Positions 1 through 5,861 of a stretch of DNA of 12,227 nucleotides are shown in pieces (within the stretch, counting starts at the first letter, position 1; each line of letters opens with the position of its first letter). The position numbers and the translations under genes were made by a program. Location: assembly GCA_001802655.1 (NCBI GenBank), contig MGZO01000010.1:4900-17126 (forward strand), written 5' to 3'. The stretch comes from Hydrogenophilales bacterium RIFOXYD1_FULL_62_11. Lineage in GTDB: Bacteria; Pseudomonadota; Gammaproteobacteria; Burkholderiales; Thiobacillaceae. The notes under the pieces were generated by a model that was not told the origin of the DNA, searched no databases, and was given only the letters and a program-made list of their open reading frames with translations.

Positions 1-288
1 ATCGCACTCGGTACTGACCAGCTCGAATGTCACGCCCTCCCCGGCCGCCACCTGCTCCACACTGTGCAGCAAGCTTGCGGCCTGCTTGTCCATCGCTGCG
101 CGGTAGGCTTCGCTGGCTGCGGCAAAATCGAACATTCCTTCGGTCGACATGCCGTAGGGCAAGCTGGATGATTTTGCGTAATAAAACGTCAGCCGGGCAC
201 CGGTTTCCCGGGCAAACGAACAGGCGCGTTTCACCACTGCACGGGTCAATTCGCTGCCATCGATCGGCACGAGTATGTGCTGGAACAT
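1..288 (-). CDS. Universal stress protein, UspA family (C-terminus beyond window edge)
   Basis: Leftward gene cut by the left edge; 96 N-terminal codons are visible. The protein begins MFQHILVPIDGSE, the first beta strand and nucleotide-site Asp of the UspA fold, and continues through an amphipathic helix (AVVKRACSFARETGARL) and a second strand (LTFYYA). Usp proteins are small cytoplasmic stress proteins, usually about 140-150 residues, so roughly a third to a half is missing; the ATP-binding G-x2-G-x9-G(S/T) motif would lie in the unseen part. Start choice is firm: the ATG at 286-288 is preceded by a strong Shine-Dalgarno, GGGAGGTGA, at ideal spacing. It is divergent from the 629-1129 gene. 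The family is clear; its subgroup and ATP-binding status cannot be judged. Confidence 0.93.
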   Translation of the reverse strand, partial: MFQHILVPIDGSELTRAVVKRACSFARETGARLTFYYAKSSSLPYGMSTEGMFDFAAASEAYRAAMDKQAASLLHSVEQVAAGEGVTFELVSTECD

Positions 289-628
289 GGTCACCTCCCT
301 TTTTTCAGCGCTCGAAGAACCGGGGATCCGAAAGCCACGTTCGCCCGGGCGCAGCGCCAACTGGCGGGCAGTCGCTGTTTTCGCCATATGGCATTGCATT
401 CAGGTTGCCTGCGGCGGGCTCGGCTATGCGTATCCAGCATGTCGGATGATTCAATATAGCCACCCTTTAGATGGGAATGCGCTGCGGTCACGCTGACAGC
501 GCAACGCGTCGCGAGTTGAGCATGCCATCGGTAGCCCAGCCCCCCGATTTCATCTGCTATACCTTTAAGTCAGCAGGACATCGCCTCCGTCCTTCGCCCG
601 GACAGGACCTCAACCCGCAGGAAGAACC
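289..628. other. 340-bp divergent intergenic region, no gene seen
   Basis: This stretch lies between the divergent usp gene and the acidic-protein gene, so both promoters should be here. Reading frames across it have no family resemblance and no ribosome binding site. The only promoter-like segment facing right is TATACC near 568-573, with no convincing -35 box, inside a short dyad CTGCT...AGCAG. No terminator, tRNA or repeat was recognised. Confidence 0.5.
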
Positions 629-1129
629 ATGACCCATCATTCCATCGATATTGCCAGCCGCGTCAGCCCAAGCTTGTCGACACTACTCAACAGCCGGGTT
701 CTCAACCCGGATTGCACCCAGCCCGTCACGCTCATCTCGGTGCGGCGCTTTCTCACCGACCTGCTGCCGAAGGATTTCAACGAGGCCGAACGAATGCATC
801 ACTTCGACATCAGCGAATCACTGATCGATGAACTGGATGCACTCATCGAGGAATTCGACGGCAGCGCCCTGGCGGTCGATTTTGTGAAGGCCAGCGCGAG
901 CGAGCCTCTCTCGCGCGCGATCGAGGCGGTGGTCAATGACGAGAACCGGGAAAATCCGCCGACGCTTGCGGGGATTCGTGATGCCCTCCTCGCAGGGCTG
1001 GGCGCGCGGCTGGTGGGCGACGGTGTGATGGAAGACGATGAGGACGATTCGTTGCTGGCGGAGATCGACGCGTTGATCGAGCAGTTTGGCGCTGACAGCC
1101 TTGCCGAAGAGTTGATCCGCTACGAATAG
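629..1129 (+). CDS. Acidic hypothetical protein with an internal repeat
   Basis: 166 residues, not recognised as a known family. The start is supported by AGGAAGA about 5 bases before the ATG at 629. There is no signal peptide or membrane segment, so it is probably cytoplasmic. The protein is strongly acidic, with a patch EDDEDD at about 135-140. A helical unit occurs twice: residues 64-76 (SLIDELDALIEEF) and 141-153 (SLLAEIDALIEQF) match at 9 of 13 positions and the similarity continues weakly for ten more residues. This suggests duplication of a short helical module, perhaps for binding a partner. It is followed 26 bp later by a small membrane-protein gene on the same strand. Function unknown. 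Confidence 0.8.
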   Translation: MTHHSIDIASRVSPSLSTLLNSRVLNPDCTQPVTLISVRRFLTDLLPKDFNEAERMHHFDISESLIDELDALIEEFDGSALAVDFVKASASEPLSRAIEAVVNDENRENPPTLAGIRDALLAGLGARLVGDGVMEDDEDDSLLAEIDALIEQFGADSLAEELIRYE

Positions 1130-1155
1130 CATCCCGGCTTCAAAAGGAGGTTCGC

Positions 1156-1317
1156 ATGGTTAAAAATCGGCGTTCGAGGCGTGTTCTGGCCCTGTTCATG
1201 GTGGTTCTGGGTGGTGTGCTGATTTTTCTGGCACCCGAAATGTGGTTCGGTCTGGTGCTACTCGTGCTGGGCGTGGGTGTCGAACTGGTGGGCATCGCGC
1301 TGGAACGCAGGGTCTAG
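1156..1317 (+). CDS. 53-residue membrane protein with two hydrophobic segments
   Basis: A short gene that is easy to miss. It starts at an ATG preceded by AAAAGGAGG, a near-perfect Shine-Dalgarno, and ends with TAG. The product has a basic N-terminus (MVKNRRSRR) followed by two hydrophobic stretches, about residues 10-26 and 30-48, separated by APEMW and ending in ALERRV. That is the layout of a small inner-membrane hairpin protein; by the positive-inside rule both ends would face the cytoplasm. Small proteins of this plan are common and mostly uncharacterised in betaproteobacteria, so only the location is inferred. The 26-bp gap from the upstream acidic-protein gene suggests cotranscription. 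Confidence 0.8.
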   Translation: MVKNRRSRRVLALFMVVLGGVLIFLAPEMWFGLVLLVLGVGVELVGIALERRV

Positions 1318-1422
1318 CCGGCACTTCGTTCAGAACTGTTTTTACCGGCAGACGAGGGTGGCCAGTTCCGGACGTAAAAAGGCAAGCCTGCCATTTTTTG
1401 TTGTCATCGAAAGGAGCACAGA

Positions 1423-1917
1423 ATGAAAGAGCGATTCGCTGGATTCCAATCCGTCCGCCGCGACCGCCTGATTCAGGAATCCCGGCACGACCCCTACAAG
1501 GCAAAGCACAAGTTGCCGGAACCCACGGTTTGCCCGCAATGCGGTGCCGTGTTTCATGATGGGCATTGGCAATGGCTGGTCAAGCCCGCCCAGGCGAACG
1601 AAGCAATGTGTCCGGCCTGTCACCGCATACACGACGACTTCCCCGCTGGCTATCTCACTGTGGCGGGTACTTTCTTCAAAGACCATCGCGAGGAATTGCT
1701 GCACCTGGCCAGGAACGAGGAAACCCGCGCCAAGACCGAGCATCCGCTGAAGCGGATCATGAAGATCGAGGATCAGGATGGGGACACCCTGATCACCACG
1801 ACCGACATCCATCTCGCCCGCGGCATCGGAGACGCACTGCACCATGCTTACCAGGGCGAGCTCGAATACCACTACAACGAACAGGAGAATCTGCTACGCG
1901 TGATGTGGACTCGCTAA
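1423..1917 (+). CDS. BCAM0308-like zinc-ribbon protein
   Basis: 164 residues with AAAGGAGCACAGA immediately before the ATG. Two Cys pairs, CPQC (37-40) and CPAC (63-66), form a probable zinc ribbon in the N-terminal half. The C-terminal half (about 100-164) is an alpha/beta region with HPLKRIMKIED and TTTDIHLARGIGDALHHAYQGEL. This resembles the BCAM0308 family of betaproteobacterial proteins, whose Cys pairs and following domain recall the N-terminus of the ribosome-export factor NMD3. The biochemical role of the family is unknown to me. It has no signal peptide and is presumably cytoplasmic. It sits 105 bp after the small membrane protein and 54 bp before the fused kinase gene, so it could be cotranscribed with either. 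Confidence 0.82.
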   Translation: MKERFAGFQSVRRDRLIQESRHDPYKAKHKLPEPTVCPQCGAVFHDGHWQWLVKPAQANEAMCPACHRIHDDFPAGYLTVAGTFFKDHREELLHLARNEETRAKTEHPLKRIMKIEDQDGDTLITTTDIHLARGIGDALHHAYQGELEYHYNEQENLLRVMWTR

Positions 1918-1971
1918 TGTGGACCGCTCGCCCGATCGACCTTGCACCCGACTAGCGGTTGATGCGACGCG

Positions 1972-3495
1972 ATGCCAGCAGCAATGAACGATATGCCTGA
2001 ACTGATCCGCAACCTGCGTGACCCGGCCTGCTACGACCACGCGGCAGGCCCGGTTCGCGTAATCGAGACGCATATCTCCTGGGTATTGCTCACCGGCGAA
2101 TTAGCTTACAAGATCAAGAAGCCGCTCAATCTCGGCTTCCTCGATTTCAGCAGCCTGAACAAGCGCCTGCATGCCTGCTGCGATGAAGTGCAGCTCAACC
2201 GGCGTCTCGCGCCCGCCCTCTATCTTGATGTCGTACCCATCACCGGCACGCCCGCCGCCCCGCGCGTCAATGGCAGCGGCGAGACGTTCGAGTATGCCGT
2301 GAAGATGCACCAGTTTCCGCCGGACGCCACGCTCGACCGGCTCGACACGCAAGGTCGCATGACCGCGCAACAGGTCGAAGCAATCGCCACCACCCTCGGT
2401 CGTTTCCATACAGATGCCTGCGCGCGCGCCGCCTCAGACAGCCCCTGGGGCAGTGCGGAGCATATCTGGCAGCCGGTGTCGCAAAACTTTGCGCAGATCG
2501 CGCCGCGCCTCAATGACCCGGCCGAGCTGGAACAACTCAATGCCCTGCAGCGCTGGAGCACAGCCGAACACGCCCGGCTTGCCCCGCTGATGGCTGCACG
2601 CAAGCGCGAGGGCTGGGTGCGCGAATGCCATGGCGACCTCCACCTCGGCAATCTGGCCTGGGTAGACGATCAATTGCTGGTGTTCGATTGTCTTGAATTC
2701 AATCCCGAGCTGCGCTGGATCGACATTCAGTCCGAAATCGCCTTTTGCTATATGGATCTGCTGCAGCGAGGCCATGCGGATTGGGCGTGGCTTTTCCTCA
2801 ATGGATGGCTGGAACAGACCGGCGACCACGCCGGGCTGGCGCTGCTGCGTTACTACGCGGTGTATCGCGCCCTGGTGCGCACCAAGGTCGCGGCAATCCG
2901 CAGCGACCAGATTGCCGGCCCCGAGCGCGACGCCGCGCTTGCCGACGTGCGCACGCTGTTGCAACTGGCGTCGACCCTGACGCGTCCCCTGCCCATCCGC
3001 CTTGACATCACCCATGGCCTGTCAGGGTCGGGCAAGTCCACCGTCACCCGCAACCTGATGCAGACCCCGGGCGCCATCCGCCTGCGTTCCGATGTCGAGC
3101 GCAAGCGCCTCGTCGGACTCGATGCCATGGCGCGCAGCGCTGGCGGCGTCGGACAGGATTTATACACGGCCGATGCCACGCGCCGCACCTACGCGCATCT
3201 GGCCCAGCTGACGGAAAATCTTCTCGACGCCGGCTGGCCGGTAATCGTCGATGCCACCTTCACCGCACGCTGGCAGCGCGACCTGCTGCGCGAAACAGCG
3301 CACAGCAGAAACGTCGCGTTCCGTATTCTGGATTTCCCGCTTCCCGTCGCCACCCTGCGCGAGCGTGTCTTGCAGCGATCACGTAAAGGAAACGATGCCT
3401 CGGAGGCCGGTCTTGCCGTGCTGCAACATCAGCTTGATACAGAAGAGCCGCTTGCTGCCGACGAGCAAGTGGACATTGTCAGGGTCGACCAATAG
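1972..3495 (+). CDS. Fused aminoglycoside-phosphotransferase-like / P-loop kinase protein
   Basis: 507 residues in two domains. Residues about 30-320 look like an APH/choline-kinase fold: HGDLHLGN at 220-227 carries the catalytic Asp222, and VFDCLEF supplies the metal-binding Asp239. Residues about 340-505 form a small P-loop kinase of the AAA_33/zeta-toxin-like type, with Walker A GLSGSGKST at 349-357 (Lys355). This fusion is a known annotated family (bifunctional phosphotransferase/ATP-binding protein) with no established substrate, and it should not be read as a resistance gene. The start is uncertain: ATGs at 1972, 1984 and 1993 are in frame, and none has a good Shine-Dalgarno. A rho-independent terminator follows 17 bp after the stop. 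Confidence 0.9.
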   Translation: MPAAMNDMPELIRNLRDPACYDHAAGPVRVIETHISWVLLTGELAYKIKKPLNLGFLDFSSLNKRLHACCDEVQLNRRLAPALYLDVVPITGTPAAPRVNGSGETFEYAVKMHQFPPDATLDRLDTQGRMTAQQVEAIATTLGRFHTDACARAASDSPWGSAEHIWQPVSQNFAQIAPRLNDPAELEQLNALQRWSTAEHARLAPLMAARKREGWVRECHGDLHLGNLAWVDDQLLVFDCLEFNPELRWIDIQSEIAFCYMDLLQRGHADWAWLFLNGWLEQTGDHAGLALLRYYAVYRALVRTKVAAIRSDQIAGPERDAALADVRTLLQLASTLTRPLPIRLDITHGLSGSGKSTVTRNLMQTPGAIRLRSDVERKRLVGLDAMARSAGGVGQDLYTADATRRTYAHLAQLTENLLDAGWPVIVDATFTARWQRDLLRETAHSRNVAFRILDFPLPVATLRERVLQRSRKGNDASEAGLAVLQHQLDTEEPLAADEQVDIVRVDQ

Positions 3496-3512
3496 AAACA
3501 ATAGAAATGACA

Positions 3513-3536
3513 ACGGCCGCATCGCGGCCGTCTTTT
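3513..3536 (+). terminator. Rho-independent terminator after the kinase gene
   Basis: A perfect 8-bp stem ACGGCCGC / GCGGCCGT with a 3-base loop (ATC) is followed by CTTTT. It begins 17 bp after the stop at 3495. On the opposite strand the stem is followed by a T-rich but broken tract, so it may also weakly stop the leftward gene ending at 3549. Confidence 0.85.
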
Positions 3537-3548
3537 GCGCATCGTTGA

Positions 3549-4214
3549 TTACCGGTGGTCCGGCCCGCGATTGTCATTTTTGTTGCCTGGCCCCCTGTCT
3601 TGCGGGCCGCCCTGGCTACGGTTTTTTTGATAATGCTGCTGCGTCACGGCCTCGCGCGGCTGATAGCGGTAGCGTTCGGTGCGGATCGAACGTTGCTGTT
3701 CGACAGCACGGGGATAGCGCTCCCCCGAATAATTCCGCTGGTAGCTCGGCAACGGTGCAGGTGTCGGTGCTGCGCGACGATTCCATTGATCCCAGCCGGT
3801 TCGACGCTGTTCCCAGTCACGCCCCCAGTGTTCACCCCAGCGTGGCGGCTGGTCTGCACGCCATCCGCGGAAATACGGCGGAGGCTGGCGATAGTAGCGC
3901 ACCGGAACGCGCAGCACATACAGCGGCACATAATCCCGGTCCACCCGCTCCCACGGCCCGTTGTACCAGCTGCTTGCATACCAGTAATCCCCCTGGAACA
4001 CCCAGTACAGGCCGTCGTAAAAGAAGTAGTTGAAATTGACTCCAGGGCTGTAATAAACAGGATAGCCCGGCACACGGACGAGCCGCGGATAGGCCGGCAA
4101 GTTGATCCCGATACTGACGCCGGGAACGCTGATGCCGATCCCGACGCTGACCTCGGCATGCGCTACGGTCAGAGGGGAAAGCACCATCGACAATGCAATC
4201 AATAGTTTGCGCAT
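3549..4214 (-). CDS. Secreted or periplasmic Tyr/Trp/Pro/Arg-rich protein
   Basis: 221 residues starting MRKLLIALSMVLSPLTVAHA, a signal peptide with probable cleavage after AHA. An upstream in-frame start at 4307 would add 31 residues before the signal peptide and is rejected; the chosen ATG at 4214 has AAGAGGA at good spacing. The mature part opens with a glycine/valine strand (VSVGIGISVPGVSIGI), then an aromatic region (about 50-120: YFFYDGLYWVF, YWYASSWYNGPW, DYVPLYVLRVPVRYY), and ends in a basic, low-complexity Arg/Gln/Pro tail from about 125. Proteins of this type recur in beta- and gammaproteobacteria, usually near envelope genes, with no known function. The tail suggests disorder or binding to an acidic polymer, which is inference. 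Confidence 0.85.
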   Translation of the reverse strand: MRKLLIALSMVLSPLTVAHAEVSVGIGISVPGVSIGINLPAYPRLVRVPGYPVYYSPGVNFNYFFYDGLYWVFQGDYWYASSWYNGPWERVDRDYVPLYVLRVPVRYYRQPPPYFRGWRADQPPRWGEHWGRDWEQRRTGWDQWNRRAAPTPAPLPSYQRNYSGERYPRAVEQQRSIRTERYRYQPREAVTQQHYQKNRSQGGPQDRGPGNKNDNRGPDHR

Positions 4215-4313
4215 GTTGTGTCCTCTTGTTGAATAAACAGTCATCGCACGGAGACTTGTTCGGATGGGAACTCTGCCTGCGACAAGCAAGGCAAGGACAA
4301 TATTCAAAGACCG

Positions 4314-4460
4314 TTAGAGACGCCGACCTTGAATGACTCGAACCAGGATCACCACAATCGCGAGGACCAGCAGAATGTGAACCAGTCCGCCCATGGTGGT
4401 TGAAGTCACCATTCCCAGTAGCCAGAGAATCACCAGTACGACAACAATGGTTTCAAGCAT
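4314..4460 (-). CDS. Lmo0937-family small membrane protein
   Basis: 48 residues: MLETIVVVLVILWLLGMVTSTTMGGLVHILLVLAIVVILVRVIQGRRL. Two hydrophobic helices (about 3-18 and 25-43) flank the conserved turn TSTTMGG, with a basic RVIQGRRL end; length and pattern match the Lmo0937 family of tiny inner-membrane proteins. Members are often linked to stress response, but their mechanism is not known. A longer in-frame reading to 4562 is rejected because it would run across the strong stem-loop at 4526-4579, while the ATG at 4460 has AGGGAGAAGG just upstream. It lies between the BON lipoprotein gene (132 bp upstream) and the aromatic secreted protein gene (99 bp downstream), all on the same strand. Confidence 0.88.
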   Translation of the reverse strand: MLETIVVVLVILWLLGMVTSTTMGGLVHILLVLAIVVILVRVIQGRRL

Positions 4461-4525
4461 GGTCCTTCTCCCTTTGATGGACTTCAGAATCGTCAGTGTG
4501 ACTAAGGCTTCATCCGGAACCCCCA

Positions 4526-4579
4526 TTCGCCATGCCAACGTTGCCGGACAAGCGTTCGGCAACGTTAAATAATGGCGAA
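4526..4579. repeat. Nested 54-nt inverted repeat between two envelope genes
   Basis: Outer arms TTCGCCAT (4526-4533) and ATGGCGAA (4572-4579) enclose inner arms AACGTTGCCG (4537-4546) and CGGCAACGTT (4557-4566), all perfectly complementary, with a 10-base loop and a small 3x5 internal bulge. It begins 13 bp after the stop of the BON lipoprotein gene. Neither strand has a U tract after the stem, so it is not a classical terminator. It may be a 3' stabilising hairpin, an attenuator between the two leftward genes, or a dispersed repeat element. Confidence 0.7.
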
Positions 4580-4592
4580 CGATTTGATGCGC

Positions 4593-4904
4593 TTACTTCA
4601 GCCGCATGTCGTTCTTGACGCCAACGACACCGCTTACGCCACGCGTCACTTCAACCGCCTTGTTGATGTCAGCCTGGGAATTGACGAAGCCGCCCAGTTG
4701 AACCACCCCCTTGAAGGTTTCCACATTGATTTCGGCCGATTTCAGCGTGGATTCATTGAAAATAGCTGCCTTCACTTTGGTGGTGATGACTGCATCGTCA
4801 ATATATTCCCCTGCGCCTTCTTGCTTGGACGACGATGCGCATCCCGCCAGAGAAACCAGCAGAAATGCGGAAAGAACAGTGGCGAAACGATTGGGTTTGA
4901 TCAT
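4593..4904 (-). CDS. BON-domain lipoprotein
   Basis: 103 residues. The N-terminus MIKPNRFATVLSAFLLVSLAGC is a lipoprotein signal with lipobox LAGC at 19-22, giving Cys22 as the lipidated residue. The rest, about 33-103, is a single BON domain: YIDDAVITTKVKAAIFNE, then SAEINVETFKGVVQLGGFVNSQADINKAVEVTRGVSGVVGVKNDM. BON domains occur in OsmY and similar periplasmic proteins, usually induced by osmotic or envelope stress, and are thought to bind membranes. Residues following the Cys (Ala, Ser) suggest outer-membrane sorting. The start is supported by AAGGAGCG before the ATG. Most relatives have two BON domains or one plus a linker; this is a minimal one-domain form. Confidence 0.93.
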   Translation of the reverse strand: MIKPNRFATVLSAFLLVSLAGCASSSKQEGAGEYIDDAVITTKVKAAIFNESTLKSAEINVETFKGVVQLGGFVNSQADINKAVEVTRGVSGVVGVKNDMRLK

Positions 4905-5196
4905 GATGACGCTCCTTGTAGTAAGAAATGAACCTGCATTTATCTTGATTCCACGACACGATCGAAGGGCAATGTGATGCTAGCAACACTTTGTGGTTTT
5001 ACAATCCAGCACACGATCGATGCTGCACCAGCCGGCTTTTTTCATGATTCAACGGCCGGATAACGTGCCTCCGATCTGCTACCCAGACCAGGAAGGCCGT
5101 TGGTCCTCGTTCAGGTCTGTGGACAACAGGGCAGTCGCGGGAGGCTACCCGCTTCTTTAACCGGCGCCACTTCACGAGCTGCCCTGGTCGCACAGC
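4905..5196. other. 292-bp intergenic region with a long dyad, no gene seen
   Basis: This region holds the leftward promoter of the BON lipoprotein gene and the 3' end of the glycine-zipper transcript. Arms CAGGGCAG (5127-5134) and CTGCCCTG (5179-5186) are perfect complements 44 bp apart, just past the stop of the glycine-zipper gene; they could fold in its mRNA tail, but there is no U tract. An open reading frame on the minus strand (4999-5193) has no Shine-Dalgarno or family resemblance and is not called. Confidence 0.45.
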
Positions 5197-5655
5197 TTAT
5201 CGAGGCACCACGCGGGCGTTCGTTCCGCTGCCTTCAACGCGCACGCGCATGCCTTCGCGCAAACGGTTATCCACCGGCTGTGTGATCGTGACGCTGCCGC
5301 CGGTACTCATGTTCACGACGATCCGCTGCGCGTCCTGATTGGACATTTTGCTCTCGGCATAGGTGCCCGCCACCCCGCCCAATACCGCGCCGGCCACCGT
5401 GGCCGTGGTGCTGTCGCCCACGCCTGCGCCAAGCAGGCCGCCAGCCACTGCGCCCACAGCTGTGCCGACCCCCAGCTTGTACTTGTCGTCCACCTGGATG
5501 TTTTCCAGCTGGGCAATGGTTCCGTTCCGCTCCGACTGGCTCGCCGTTGCGCTGTCCGTCTCGCCATATTGCGTACCGCCCAGACTGCCCATTTCCGCAC
5601 AGCCGCCGGCCAGGCTTGCCGCCAACAGTAAAGACACCGTAATCCGCTGGTTCAT
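5197..5655 (-). CDS. Glycine-zipper outer-membrane lipoprotein (SlyB/17-kDa-antigen type)
   Basis: 152 residues starting MNQRITVSLLLAASLAGGC, a lipoprotein signal with Cys19 as probable lipid site; the lipobox AGGC is slightly unusual, having Ala at -3. Residues about 62-101 form a glycine-zipper 2TM domain: LGVGTAVGAVAGGLLGAGVG and ATVAGAVLGGVAGTYAESK, a pair of small-residue membrane helices. The C-terminal part (about 110-152) is a beta-rich periplasmic piece with VVNMSTGGSVTITQPVDNRLREGMRVRVEG. Relatives such as SlyB and Pcp stabilise outer-membrane structure under stress. The ATG at 5655 has AAGGAG before it; an earlier in-frame start at 5730 lacks one. A possible -10 TATTAT lies at 5690-5695 on the minus strand, without a clear -35. 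Confidence 0.9.
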   Translation of the reverse strand: MNQRITVSLLLAASLAGGCAEMGSLGGTQYGETDSATASQSERNGTIAQLENIQVDDKYKLGVGTAVGAVAGGLLGAGVGDSTTATVAGAVLGGVAGTYAESKMSNQDAQRIVVNMSTGGSVTITQPVDNRLREGMRVRVEGSGTNARVVPR

Positions 5656-5861
5656 GACAACACTCCTTAAATGGGTTTGGGAATTCAATATAATAGGAAA
5701 TCGCAGCGCATTTATCGCGTGTCCCAGCAAACAGGGGGATTTCGGCCGGGGTAAAAGCGCTTCACGTAGCCGACTGGGTCAGCATGAGCCAATCGGTCAC
5801 GGGATGCGGGGATGGGCGGCACATTTTCTTGAAATGGGTAAGTGAGCCGACTGGCACCGCT

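Noticed and set aside
27..449. 140-codon + frame near the left edge
   Set aside because: Antisense to the UspA gene for most of its length, low-complexity Arg/Pro composition, no ribosome site.
1342..1872. 176-codon open frame on the minus strand
   Set aside because: Antisense to the BCAM0308-like gene, which has Cys pairs and a strong Shine-Dalgarno; no support for the minus frame.
5137..5157. Stem GCGGG/CCCGC followed by TTCTTT on the + strand
   Set aside because: No rightward gene ends nearby for it to terminate, and the stem is only 5 bp.
4999..5193. 64-codon minus frame in the intergenic region
   Set aside because: No Shine-Dalgarno and no recognisable features; composition resembles a random frame in GC-rich DNA.
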